Shown here piece after piece: positions 47,022-56,053 of a stretch of DNA of 64,000 bases (position 1 is the stretch's first letter; each line of letters begins with the position of its first letter). The DNA is from Rippkaea orientalis PCC 8801 (GTDB lineage: Bacteria; Cyanobacteriota; Cyanobacteriia; Cyanobacteriales; Microcystaceae), in contig NC_011726.1 in NCBI RefSeq assembly GCF_000021805.1, positions 1,054,001-1,118,000 of the forward strand, written 5' to 3'. The position numbers and the translations under genes were made by a program. Below the pieces are notes generated by a model. That model searched no databases, was not told the origin of the DNA, and worked only from the letters and a program-made list of their open reading frames with translations.

Positions 47022-47334
47022 CTTGATTTTAATAATGATTTACCCTACCCCTTAAGCAGTTGATCATCTAAGGTTTGACTTAAGACTGAGGGTAAGAGTG
47101 ATTCAGGGCGTTAAGGTTCCTTCTAGTCTCTATAAGATCATCATAGGGGATCTGAGTACCCCAACGGTTTATTTTTTCGGAGGAATCGTTTTGCTAGGAA
47201 ATGTACCTAAATTTTTCCCCTAACCTAAAGGCAATAAATTTGAGTTTGTCTCATCCATTTAATAGATGCTATAATAGGGCAATTATATCTAAAATAATTG
47301 TCGAATTTAAACTGGTTTTAGCTAATCAATAATT

Positions 47335-47478
47335 ATGTCTTTAACTCAAGCCAATAATACGAATAAGGAACGAGTCCAAGAACTGGTGAATGAACCTATT
47401 CTCTGTGCGCATTGTCAACGAACAGCGAGCAATGGGATTAAATGTAAAGGCATTTGTGTCGCTGATAGCGATTATTAA
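47335..47478 (+). CDS. Small Cys-pair protein, conserved in cyanobacteria
   Basis: 47 residues, MSLTQANNTNKERVQELVNE then PILCAHCQRTASNGIKCKGI and CVADSDY. Two cysteine pairs, CAHC and CKGIC, suggest one zinc site. I recall near-identical C-terminal segments (GIKCKGICVADSDY) in small cyanobacterial hypothetical proteins, which supports a real gene. No clear Shine-Dalgarno. Function unknown. Confidence 0.65.
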   Translation: MSLTQANNTNKERVQELVNEPILCAHCQRTASNGIKCKGICVADSDY

Positions 47479-47586
47479 ACAATAATAGTCAAGAAAATTA
47501 CCTATTTGATATTATTTGAAACATTATCTATAGAAAAAATATAGCATTGGTCACTCTGATGACGTACACTTCACCCCTAGATGGTT

Positions 47587-47612
47587 TACGGGCGTGAAAA
47601 CCACGCCCCTAC
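47587..47612. repeat. Dispersed palindrome, GGGCGTG/CACGCCC core
   Basis: TACGGGCGTG, AAAAC, CACGCCCCTAC; a fourth core type with the CCCCTAC outer arm, between the small Cys-pair gene and the antiporter stop. Confidence 0.6.
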
Positions 47613-47688
47613 TTTGTTCCTCCCGATCATGGGAATTGCTATAGGTGAAAACTTGCTTATTGAGATCTCCCCTATTTTCTAAATAAGT

Positions 47689-49686
47689 TTAAGAAACTCC
47701 GATCTCCATTTTTCCCTGTGCTAAGTCATCAAATTGCCTTAATTCATCTCCATCTCCCACCAGTAACAGTTCATCTCCTTCGACAAAAGTCGTTTGACCA
47801 TCAGGATAATCGATCTTGTCCCCATTAGACCGCTTCACTGTTACTAAAATCGCACCTGTAAGACGACGAGGCTTAACTTCTTCGAGGGATTTGCCGACAA
47901 GAGGCGAATTAAGGGGCAAAGAATACCATTTTCTGTGCATCGTCTTAGTCACTTCCATCAGTTCTCTAGAAACCGCCTCTTGAGAACGTTCTGGCCGTAA
48001 AGTCAGATAATGAGAATCACGGATTTGTCGGATATCTTCTTGAACCTCAAACAAGGGGAGTCCAAGTCCAACACAAAGGTGAGTCACCAGTTCTAAACTC
48101 GCCTCAAACTCTGGTTGCACGACTTCCTTAGCTCCCAATTGATAAAGCAATTCAATATCTTCATTGTGATTAGCTCGCACAACTAGATCAAGCTCTGGAT
48201 TGAGTTTCAGGGAGCGTTTGAGACAAAGACGACTACTCATAGCATCGGGTAAAGCGATCGCCATTCCCTTAGCTTGACTAATATTGGCTTTTTCGAGCAC
48301 ATGAACACTGGCGGCATTACCATAAATATAGGGAATCTTTTCCTTTCTGAGCTTGGCAATCTGTTGTTCCAACTGCTCAATCACCAATACCCCATACTGG
48401 CGATCGCGTAATAGCTTAACGATATTACTCCCCACTCGTCCATAACCACAAACGATCACATGATCCTGAAACGGTAAATTTTCGGCTAGTTCTATCGGTA
48501 TATCGGCTTTGGCTAACCAAGACTTTAACCAGGGTAAAGACTCCCCTCGGTTTAAAAAAGTCGGTAACAACCGTAGCACAAAAGGAGTAACAATTAAAGT
48601 AATCGCCGTCGTTCCTAAAATCAGCATATAAACTTGTTCACTGACTAAGCCAAACTCCTCACCTTTTTCTGATAAAACAAAAGAAAATTCTCCGATTTGT
48701 GCTAGTCCCAACCCAGCAACCAAAGCCGTTTTAATGGGATAGCGAAATAGGACGACTAAAGGGGTGATAATCAGGAATTTAGCGACCACAACAAAAACGA
48801 CTAACCCCAAGATTAAAGGTAAATTATTCCAGAGGAAAACCGGATCAATTAATATCCCAATAGCCGTAAAAAAGGAAGCGACACAGATATCTCGCAAGGA
48901 CTCCACCGAATCAAGGGTTTGATCCGCATATTCGACCTCAGAAATCATTAACCCCGCCACGAAGGCTCCCATCTCCGTTGAGAGTCCAATTTCACCAGTA
49001 AACAGAGCAATACTCAGACAAAGGGTGACAACTCCTAACAAAAACAGTTCTTTGCTTTCTGTTTGAGCCAGCAATTGCAATAGAGAAGGAATTACCCATT
49101 TTCCCACTGCGATCGCCCCTAACGCAAATAGAATCAGTTTAAGTAAAGCAATACCGATGGCTATCCCAATGGCTTCAACGGGTTGATTCAAGGCGGGCAA
49201 TACAGCTAACATTAATCCTAGGGCTAAATCTTGCACAATCAGGATGCCTAACATGACCTGTCCGTGAGCTGTGCCTGTTTCATTTTGTTCCATCAAAGCT
49301 TTGAGGACAACCGCCGTAGAAGACAGGGAAATAATTTCTCCTAAAAAGATGCCTTGGGGTATGGACGTAACCCATCCCATAGACAGAGAAACCACAACGG
49401 TGAGAGAAATCGTCAGCAAGAGTTGCAGTCCGCCGCCGCCTAAACTAATTTTCTTGACTTTTTCCAATTCCTCAAAGGAAAATTCTACCCCGATGGTAAA
49501 TAGCAAAAAGGTAACTCCCAATTCGGCTACGGTTTCTACCTGATGATAATCTTGAATGAAACCCAACTCGAACGGACCAATAATAATTCCTGCGAGTAAA
49601 TACCCTAAAATAATCGGTTGTCGTAATAAGGAAGCCAGTAAACCCCCCAAGGCTGCTGCTGCCAAGACGAATAGTAAATCGAGCAT
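47689..49686 (-). CDS. KefB-type cation:proton antiporter with TrkA-N and TrkA-C domains
   Basis: 665 residues. About 12-13 membrane helices (1-385) form a CPA2 monovalent cation:proton antiporter. A RCK/TrkA_N Rossmann domain (~405-525, HVIVCGYGRVGSNIVKLL) and TrkA_C domain (~580-655) follow, which regulate transport by nucleotides or other ligands. K+ or Na+ specificity is not readable from sequence. Monocistronic. Confidence 0.9.
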   Translation of the reverse strand: MLDLLFVLAAAALGGLLASLLRQPIILGYLLAGIIIGPFELGFIQDYHQVETVAELGVTFLLFTIGVEFSFEELEKVKKISLGGGGLQLLLTISLTVVVSLSMGWVTSIPQGIFLGEIISLSSTAVVLKALMEQNETGTAHGQVMLGILIVQDLALGLMLAVLPALNQPVEAIGIAIGIALLKLILFALGAIAVGKWVIPSLLQLLAQTESKELFLLGVVTLCLSIALFTGEIGLSTEMGAFVAGLMISEVEYADQTLDSVESLRDICVASFFTAIGILIDPVFLWNNLPLILGLVVFVVVAKFLIITPLVVLFRYPIKTALVAGLGLAQIGEFSFVLSEKGEEFGLVSEQVYMLILGTTAITLIVTPFVLRLLPTFLNRGESLPWLKSWLAKADIPIELAENLPFQDHVIVCGYGRVGSNIVKLLRDRQYGVLVIEQLEQQIAKLRKEKIPYIYGNAASVHVLEKANISQAKGMAIALPDAMSSRLCLKRSLKLNPELDLVVRANHNEDIELLYQLGAKEVVQPEFEASLELVTHLCVGLGLPLFEVQEDIRQIRDSHYLTLRPERSQEAVSRELMEVTKTMHRKWYSLPLNSPLVGKSLEEVKPRRLTGAILVTVKRSNGDKIDYPDGQTTFVEGDELLLVGDGDELRQFDDLAQGKMEIGVS

Positions 49687-49897
49687 TGACTCAAATCCTT
49701 AAAGCATTTTCCCCTTCAGTTTAATCCTTGATGAAACGCTAAATCAGACATTCTCTTAAACTCCTGATTAGCTCAGATCAACCTATTGCTAATTTATCCG
49801 AAAACCCTTCTAAATTCATCCCTAACCCCCACTCTCTATCTTGTCTATCGTCAACGAATCCCTGATAATAAATGACTGACCTTTCATCGAGAGTCCC

Positions 49898-51499
49898 GTG
49901 TCTGACAAAAAAAAAGCCACTCGGTCCCTAGTCGGTATTGCCGGGATTGTGGCCGTCGCAACCCTCATTAGTAAAATCTTTGGCTTAGTCCGAGAACAAG
50001 TTATCGCCGCCGCCTTTGGTGTTGGACCCGTTGTTAACGCCTACGCCTACGCCTACGTTATACCAGGTTTTCTCCTCATTCTTCTAGGCGGGATCAATGG
50101 ACCGTTCCACAGCGCATTAGTCAGTGTCTTGGCAAAACGGGACAAATCCGAGGCCGCTCCCCTAGTCGAAACCGTGACCACCTTGGTTAGCCTTTTTTTG
50201 CTAATAATCACGGTGATTCTCATCATTTTTGCCGGAATCTTCATTGACCTTTTAGCCCCCGGACTAGACCAACAGGCTAAACTCATAGCGGTTCAACAAC
50301 TCCAAATTATGGCACCTTTGGCACTTCTAGCCGGACTTATTGGTATTGGTTTTGGAACCCTTAATGCAGCCGATCAATATTGGCTACCGAGTATTAGTCC
50401 TCTCTTTTCGAGCTTAGCTGTTGTCATTGGTGTAGGGGTCTTAGCTTGGCAAGTGGGAGGTAATCTCAATACCCCGAATTATCTGCAACTAGGAGGAATG
50501 GTCTTGGCGGGAGGAACCCTGGCCGGGGGACTTTTGCAGTGGATAGCCCAATTAATCGCCCAAAATCAAGCCGGGATGGGAAAATTGCGGTTTCGCTTTA
50601 ATTGGCGACTTCCAGGGGTTACGGATGTCATGAAGGTGATGGCACCGGCGACTCTTTCATCGGGGATGTTACATATTAATGTTTATACCGATCTTTTCTT
50701 TGCCTCTTTTATCCCTAATGCTGCTGCTGCCATGCGTTATGGCAATTTTATTGTTTTAACTCCGTTGGGCATTATTTCTAATATGATTTTGGTGCCGTTT
50801 ATGCCAGTTTTTTCGCGGTTAACGACCCCAGAAAATTGGCCGGAATTAAAGTTAAGAATCCGTCAAGGATTGTTATTAACAGCTTTAACTATGCTGCCTT
50901 TAACTGCGATTTTTATCGCCTTAGCAACTCCAATTATTCAAGTGATTTATCAACGTGGGGCATTTAAAGCAGCAGATTCTGAAATTGTCGTTCCCGTTTT
51001 AATGGCCTATGGGGTGGGAATGTTTTTTTATTTAGGTCGAGATATTCTTGTTCGGGTGTTTTATGCGCTGGGTGATGGAGAAACCCCGTTTCGGGTTAGT
51101 ATTATTAATATTGTTCTCAATGGGTTGCTCGATTTTTTATTCTATAAACCTTTTGGAACCCCAGGGATAGTCTTTGCCACTGTTGGGGTTAATATTTTAT
51201 CAATGATCATCTTTTTAGGGATTTTAAACCGCCGTCTCCATGGTTTACCCCTAAAAGAATGGTCAATTCATTTACTATCTTTAACCGGAATTAGTGTGAT
51301 AGCGGGATTAGGAACTTGGGCTGTAAGTTGGGGATGGGAACAGATCTTCGGGAACCAAAATCTATGGCTTCAATTACTACAATTGACTGTCACTATGGCA
51401 GTAGCTTTCGGTCTTTTTATGATTCTCGCTATTCAGCTAAAATTGCCGGAAGTTGACCTCTTACTGACTCGTGTTATTCAGAAGTTTAACAAGTCTTAG
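49898..51499 (+). CDS. murJ: Lipid II flippase MurJ (MviN family)
   Basis: 533 residues with ~14 membrane helices. Conserved LISKIFGLVREQVIAAAFG, GGINGPFHSALVSVL, YQRGAF and RDILVRVFYALGDGETPFRVSI. Flips the peptidoglycan precursor lipid II across the membrane. The GTG start at 49898 is used because the conserved N-terminus begins right after it. Monocistronic; a palindrome lies 57 bases past the stop. Confidence 0.93.
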   Translation: MSDKKKATRSLVGIAGIVAVATLISKIFGLVREQVIAAAFGVGPVVNAYAYAYVIPGFLLILLGGINGPFHSALVSVLAKRDKSEAAPLVETVTTLVSLFLLIITVILIIFAGIFIDLLAPGLDQQAKLIAVQQLQIMAPLALLAGLIGIGFGTLNAADQYWLPSISPLFSSLAVVIGVGVLAWQVGGNLNTPNYLQLGGMVLAGGTLAGGLLQWIAQLIAQNQAGMGKLRFRFNWRLPGVTDVMKVMAPATLSSGMLHINVYTDLFFASFIPNAAAAMRYGNFIVLTPLGIISNMILVPFMPVFSRLTTPENWPELKLRIRQGLLLTALTMLPLTAIFIALATPIIQVIYQRGAFKAADSEIVVPVLMAYGVGMFFYLGRDILVRVFYALGDGETPFRVSIINIVLNGLLDFLFYKPFGTPGIVFATVGVNILSMIIFLGILNRRLHGLPLKEWSIHLLSLTGISVIAGLGTWAVSWGWEQIFGNQNLWLQLLQLTVTMAVAFGLFMILAIQLKLPEVDLLLTRVIQKFNKS

Positions 51500-51555
51500 G
51501 GGTTAAAAATTTTTGGCCTTTGGATTAGCCTTATGAACGTTAAGAAGAGACTTTT

Positions 51556-51572
51556 GGTGGGCATTGCCCACC
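51556..51572. repeat. Dispersed palindrome GGTGGGCATTGCCCACC
   Basis: Perfect 17-base copy downstream of murJ. Confidence 0.8.
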
Positions 51573-51640
51573 CTATAATTCATTGTGTTTAGGTCTTTTG
51601 TTCAAGAAACATTTAGGTCACCTAAACATGACTCATGAAC

Positions 51641-51796
51641 CTATTCGTCCTTGTCTAGATTATCGCTGCTGCTATTACCACCAGCATAACGTTTCCCTCC
51701 GCGAGACGCGAAGCGAGAAGATTTTTGACGGAATTGACGGGCATAAGCCTGATTACGTTCAGCCTTCTCTTTTTTTAGATTGCGACGTTTAGCCAC
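51641..51796 (-). CDS. Small basic cyanobacterial protein, unknown function
   Basis: 51 residues from GTG 51796: VAKRRNLKKEKAERNQAYAR then FRQKSSRFASRGGKRYAGGN with an acidic end. A GAGGAA site six bases before the GTG decides this start over the longer open frame to 51829. It is very basic at the N-terminus, suggesting RNA or nucleic-acid contact (inference). I recall close relatives as short cyanobacterial hypotheticals. Confidence 0.65.
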   Translation of the reverse strand: MAKRRNLKKEKAERNQAYARQFRQKSSRFASRGGKRYAGGNSSSDNLDKDE

Positions 51797-52038
51797 TATG
51801 ATTTCCTCAGTAACACAACAAATTGACACTTTCCTGATCTAGCGTAAGCACCACAGGAAATTCTTGATTCATCGAGGACTGCTTTTCATTTGTCAATGTC
51901 AGTCAGTCCTACCGCTTTGATCCAAGCTTAAAACGCGGTATCTCTACCGTCTTCAAATTCTTTTGTTAGTTAGTTTATGTATCCAACTAGAAGGTTGGGC
52001 TTTGACGACTGAAGGATATCACACCTTGCTTTATTCTG

Positions 52039-52187
52039 TTGACATCCTCCCTCAGCGTAAAAGGGTAGGGAACCCTCACCACGTCACCTGTTTAGGGTGG
52101 TCGCCGAATGGGGTTGACGCTTCACAGCAACTGTGCTTCCCTTTCGACTAGGGCGGGCGTTTAAACCAATTCTAGTCTAACACAAAG
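52039..52187 (-). mobile_element. IS200/IS605-type remnant: tnpB 3' end and right end
   Basis: The edge TTGACATCCTCCC with a following hairpin (TCCCT...AGGGA) matches the right-end structure of IS605-family elements. On the minus strand, NARPSRKGSTVAVKRQPHSA then TTLNR ends at TGA 52084, resembling a TnpB C-terminal tail; a stop (52177) cuts it off upstream. No transposase core or left end is present. 51830-52038 shows nothing else I can support. Confidence 0.45.
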
Positions 52188-52204
52188 TCCCCCTAAAAGG
52201 GGGA
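52188..52204. terminator. Hairpin TCCCCC-TAAAA-GGGGGA
   Basis: Perfect six-base GC-rich stem 124 bases past the RRM gene stop. It could terminate that transcript or belong to the IS remnant. Confidence 0.4.
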
Positions 52205-52327
52205 GGTTTAAAACCCAGTTTTTCGATTACATAGTTTCATCGCTATTTGTCTCCTGTTAACTTCTATGGATCACTTTGTCGGAAGAAATTGAACGGGAGT
52301 TTTTTAGCACTATTTCACAGAGAAAGC

Positions 52328-52624
52328 TTACGAGCGATAGTTCTTGCGTCCTCCTCCACCAAAGGAGCCCTTGTTGTTATTTTCACGGGGTCTAGCTTTG
52401 TTCACCTTAAGCTGGCGACCCATCCATTCGGCCCCATCAAGCTGAGCGATCGCAGCGTCTTCTTGGTCGTCACTCGCCATTTCAACGAAGCCAAATCCTC
52501 GCATTTTCTGGGTTTCTCGGTCAACGGGAAGGTGAACTCGTTTGACGGTTCCATACTCAGCAAAGACCTGGGTTAGGTCTTCTTCGGTAATCTCATAGGC
52601 GAGATTGCCAACATAGATTGACAT
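52328..52624 (-). CDS. RNA-binding protein, RRM type with short glycine-rich tail
   Basis: 98 residues. A single RRM with RNP2 IYVGNL (3-8) and RNP1 MRGFGFVEM (41-49), and a C-terminal GSFGGGGRKNYRS. This is the cyanobacterial Rbp group, related to plant glycine-rich RNA-binding proteins and often cold-induced or involved in mRNA localisation. A GAGGAG site precedes the ATG. The 318-base upstream gap probably holds a long 5' UTR, but no element could be recognised. Confidence 0.93.
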   Translation of the reverse strand: MSIYVGNLAYEITEEDLTQVFAEYGTVKRVHLPVDRETQKMRGFGFVEMASDDQEDAAIAQLDGAEWMGRQLKVNKARPRENNNKGSFGGGGRKNYRS

Positions 52625-52942
52625 GGGAAGGTCTCCTCAATCATCAAGTGTGCAGAGATACAAGGCTTTGGAGAACAGCCTGCCAATATTAAATTCGGAC
52701 GTAACCTACCCAATACTGACAACAAACTTGGTCACCAATCTTCATTCTCGTTTTCAGATTCTATGGTAGCACTTTCTCTTGAGTCGGAGCAAATTTTTGA
52801 AGGAGTTACCTAGGTAAAGATTTGGCAATAACATTAAAGATCGGTCAACGGAGATGTTAGATTGGTGCTAAACCTGAGTTCGGGTATAGGGTTCTCAGTG
52901 AGGAGTTGAATAATTATTTAGGAAACCATCGTCTTAAAGTCT

Positions 52943-53863
52943 ATGGCAGAAGAAACACCAGAAATGCTCAAAAATCCTTTGTCTCAAGCAGAATTACTCG
53001 CTTTGTTACAAACAACCCTAGAAGAACTTAATGGGATCGTCAAGACTCTAAAAACTCAATCTCCTGACCAATTACCGACTCAAGCAACGGTAGAAACTTT
53101 GGTCAAAACCACCCAAGCGATCGCTAAAGAACTTGAACCTCCCTCGACTCCTTCTCCCGTTCCTACTCCTGTTCCCGTTGTAGAACCCAAAACCGATACC
53201 ATCTCCCTAGAGTCTCAACTATCTGAGAGTGTCGAAGAGATTGATTCAACTGGGATTGATTCTCGTTCCTCAAAAAGTGAGGGAAATCCCATTTTAGAGG
53301 GGATTCGCTCCCTAGTTCCCCTTGCTATCTTTAATAAGCTATCTAAGGGGGCAATTATTGGGATTATTGCTACTGGACTTGTTCTGGTGATATCTACCGC
53401 TATTTTTCTAGTTCCTAAACCCCTTATCCCTGTCGCAGAACAGCCGCAAGAACCCCCTAAACCCAAAATCGTCAGTACCCCCCCTGAATTAGAATCTCCT
53501 GCACTGCCTCAACCCGTAGCAGTCCTTCCTCCCCCTGAACCAGAATTTACCCCAGAACAAAACTTGATTGCTGCAATTCAACAGGAAGTCAGTGATTTAA
53601 CCCGTCAGTATCCAGAGGGATTAATTGGTTCAATTGAAGCCAATTTTTCCGCTAGTCGTTTAATTGTTACCCTAGGAACACAATGGTATCAACTTAGTGC
53701 TAAAAACCAAGATTCTCTAGCACAAAGTATCTTGAAACGGGCTCAAAAATTAGATTTTCGTAAGTTAGAGATGAGAGATTCCCAAAGCAATCTGATCGCT
53801 CGTAGTCCCGTAGTTGGTGACCAAATTATTATTATCCACCGAGAGAAGTTAATAGCATCCTAG
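52943..53863 (+). CDS. Single-span protein with proline-rich linkers, unknown function
   Basis: 306 residues. Helical N-terminus (~8-65), a Pro/Thr/Glu linker (TPSPVPTPVPVVEPK), a membrane helix (~136-158, IIGIIATGLVLVISTAIFLV), a second proline-rich stretch and a C-terminal alpha/beta domain (~206-306, TPEQNLIAAIQQEVSDLTRQ). The layout suggests a membrane protein with soluble domains on both sides. I do not recognise the domains by name. Confidence 0.75.
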   Translation: MAEETPEMLKNPLSQAELLALLQTTLEELNGIVKTLKTQSPDQLPTQATVETLVKTTQAIAKELEPPSTPSPVPTPVPVVEPKTDTISLESQLSESVEEIDSTGIDSRSSKSEGNPILEGIRSLVPLAIFNKLSKGAIIGIIATGLVLVISTAIFLVPKPLIPVAEQPQEPPKPKIVSTPPELESPALPQPVAVLPPPEPEFTPEQNLIAAIQQEVSDLTRQYPEGLIGSIEANFSASRLIVTLGTQWYQLSAKNQDSLAQSILKRAQKLDFRKLEMRDSQSNLIARSPVVGDQIIIIHREKLIAS

Positions 53864-53971
53864 GATCGCGTTTTCTCGACACAATAGTGGGTAACAAATA
53901 TCCTAGATAAATCCCTCCGTAAATAGTTAAGAGTTTAAGAATTGACTAATTACTAATCACTAATCACTATT

Positions 53972-54229
53972 ATGCCAGACTCAATTATGTATCAAGAGGA
54001 CGCTTTTGTTGTCCTCGAACCTAACCAAATTGAACAGATTTTAACCCCCCAAGAATTACTAGAAAAACTCAAAGGGATTTTATCAACTCGTCAAGATGAG
54101 TTACCCAAGGAATTACAGAAATTGACCTCTGTTAATGACCAAGCAGTGTATTTAAGAGACAATTTCTGTGAATTAGATGTAGGTTCTGATGCTTATTTGC
54201 AATGGTACGTTATTCGCTTAGACAAATAA
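53972..54229 (+). CDS. CRR7-like protein (chlororespiratory reduction 7)
   Basis: 85 residues: MPDSIMYQEDAFVVLEPNQI then EQILTPQELLEKLKGIL and ELDVGSDAYLQWYVIRLDK. It matches the CRR7 family; plant CRR7 is needed to assemble the chloroplast NDH complex. That fits a genome with two NDH-1 operons nearby, though the cyanobacterial role is less established. Monocistronic. Confidence 0.8.
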   Translation: MPDSIMYQEDAFVVLEPNQIEQILTPQELLEKLKGILSTRQDELPKELQKLTSVNDQAVYLRDNFCELDVGSDAYLQWYVIRLDK

Positions 54230-54359
54230 TAGACTATTACCGACTAGAAATCCTTACGCCCTTATGTTACCTTGCTCTCAAAGTTAATTTTTATTGATTC
54301 AGCCCTATTGACTTGACAAGCCAGCGTAAAACCTGTTATGCTTACAAAGGCAACATCAA

Positions 54360-54431
54360 TGGGGTGTCGCCAAGCGGTAAGGCAGCGGGTTTTGGTCTCG
54401 CCATTCCTAGGTTCGAATCCTAGCACCCCAG
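54360..54431 (+). tRNA. tRNA-Gln (anticodon TTG)
   Basis: Acceptor arms TGGGGTG and CACCCCA pair over seven bases; the anticodon stem GCGGG/CTCGC carries TTG; the T-arm CTAGGTTCGAATCCTAG is complete. CCA is not encoded. Confidence 0.96.
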
Positions 54432-54559
54432 TTATTTAGAACTCAAAACTAAGATTTTTCTCTGTTATTCAGAGTAAAATAGCGTTTCATTGGTGGATTC
54501 CCCTGCATTCCCATCCCTCTTATCTGTGTGTATCGATGAGGGTGCGTTCGCAATCCACC

Positions 54560-54654
54560 TATAGTCATTTCAATTTAAAGTGAGACACCTAGTTTCTTGT
54601 TGTGATAGCTTTCGTCGCTCAATCTTTGTCGCATTCTTACTTGAAATGACTATA
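54560..54654. mobile_element. MITE-like element with perfect 14-base inverted ends
   Basis: TATAGTCATTTCAA (54560-54573) and TTGAAATGACTATA (54641-54654) are exact complements enclosing 67 non-coding bases. TA at both tips is compatible with IS630/Tc1-type insertion (inference). It lies in the 515-base gap before the PAP operon. Confidence 0.65.
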
Positions 54655-54946
54655 TTATATTTTTGAGTTAATGCAACCTAATTATACAAAGTTAATCATA
54701 CCCTTGACCAAGAAACCAGGAAGCAAACAACAGAAGGCATCAATCGTAAATCCCTAATTATGTGTAGTTTTTATAATCAATCAAGGGATTTAGGGGTCTA
54801 AAACTGGGTGTAAATACACAATAGTCCGAAGAATTAGCTAAGCATTTCCTCAGAACCACAGATGAGGGATAGCAAAGCTTTTTTTAAGATGATATTAGAT
54901 TGTAAGCATGATTACAAAAAATTAACAAATTTGAGGTTTTTATTCT

Positions 54947-55672
54947 ATGGTTTTCGCCTCAATTAATGCCAAAATAGACAGTAACAATACCGTCAATAAA
55001 GCGGAACATCGTTTAAAGAAAAAGTTTCCTAAAAGACACCATCATTATAGTTTTGAAGACTTTTTCTGTTTTCACTCTGAAACGGGAAGTATTATTGATT
55101 GGAATGACTCTCGAAATATTCTCGCTAGTGAAGACTTTATTATTGGACTCATTGAAGGATTAGAAGAAGAAGTCGGAAGTGCTGCGGCCGTTGTAATGTA
55201 CAACATCGGGAAAGAATGGGGAAAACGAGATTCCGACTTTTTTCAAAAGTGGTTTTTTGCGGAATATGAATACGAAAAATCTCTAAAAGAACTGAACCTT
55301 GCTTACGTTTTAGAAGCTTGGTGGTGGCCTTTCGTTTCTCAAGGTTGGGGTAACTGGGAAGTAGATATGAATTCCCAGAAAAATGGCTTCATGTTTGTTA
55401 ACATTTTTGACTCAGCCGTTGCTCGAACTCTAGGAGATGTTGGTAAACCAGTTTGTCATATTTACGCCGGTTTATTAGCAGGATTTTTTACTAATTTAGT
55501 CAAAAAAGAATTAAACTGCATTGAAATACAATGTTATTCAATGGGAGAAACTTATTGTAAATTTCTCATCGGTAAACAAGACCGTATTGATGCAGCAACT
55601 TTTTGGCTCAATGAAGGTGCTCAAGCTAAAGATATCGAAAAGCGATTGTATCAAGGAGAGTATCTTAAGTGA
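54947..55672 (+). CDS. V4R domain protein, Slr0144-like (PAP operon)
   Basis: 241 residues. C-terminal V4R (4-vinyl reductase) domain, ~55-225, with AAVVMYNIGKEWGKRD, WWWPFVSQGWGNWEVDM and CYSMGETYCKFLIG. First of eight same-strand genes whose order matches Synechocystis slr0144-slr0151, the photosystem II assembly proficiency operon. V4R domains bind small hydrophobic or tetrapyrrole-like ligands in other families; the ligand here is unknown. A 275-base leader precedes it. Confidence 0.85.
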   Translation: MVFASINAKIDSNNTVNKAEHRLKKKFPKRHHHYSFEDFFCFHSETGSIIDWNDSRNILASEDFIIGLIEGLEEEVGSAAAVVMYNIGKEWGKRDSDFFQKWFFAEYEYEKSLKELNLAYVLEAWWWPFVSQGWGNWEVDMNSQKNGFMFVNIFDSAVARTLGDVGKPVCHIYAGLLAGFFTNLVKKELNCIEIQCYSMGETYCKFLIGKQDRIDAATFWLNEGAQAKDIEKRLYQGEYLK

Positions 55673-56043
55673 TGAGTCAAACTATTTGGGGACCTTTAAG
55701 AGTCCATGACTTTTTTAGTAGCTACAATTGGACAGGTATTGCTCCTAAATTAGAACCCCTAGAACTCCTTGAAGAAAGAGTTGAACCCAGTTCTTGGTTA
55801 TGTTTGAAAATGGGAGACTTTCTGCAACAAGCTAACTGGCATGGTAAACCTTCTTCGACCCTTTCTCAGACAAAATCAACGGTTGTTCCTAAATTATCCG
55901 TTACCCTATCAGTCGGAGAATTTTTTACAGGAATGAATTGGGTTTCTAGCCAACGAATAAATGTTATTTCGTCTAAACGTCCTACTGTTGTTATTTCTCC
56001 TTCTGAAGACTTAAATGTTAATCAATTGTCCAATTTATTTTAG
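55672..56043 (+). CDS. Slr0145-like protein with three internal repeats
   Basis: 123 residues. Three copies of a (V/M)xDFFxxxNWxG motif: VHDFFSSYNWTG (11-22), MGDFLQQANWHG (47-58), VGEFFTGMNWVS (81-92), about 35 residues apart. No other domain. The ATG (55672) overlaps the previous stop by one base, so it is translationally coupled. The repeats could each bind the same partner (inference). Confidence 0.8.
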   Translation: MSQTIWGPLRVHDFFSSYNWTGIAPKLEPLELLEERVEPSSWLCLKMGDFLQQANWHGKPSSTLSQTKSTVVPKLSVTLSVGEFFTGMNWVSSQRINVISSKRPTVVISPSEDLNVNQLSNLF

Positions 56044-56053
56044 GTGAAATCCT

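Noticed and set aside
51963-52151. 62-residue + strand open frame
   Set aside because: It runs across the IS605-type remnant, has no ribosome site and no recognisable sequence.
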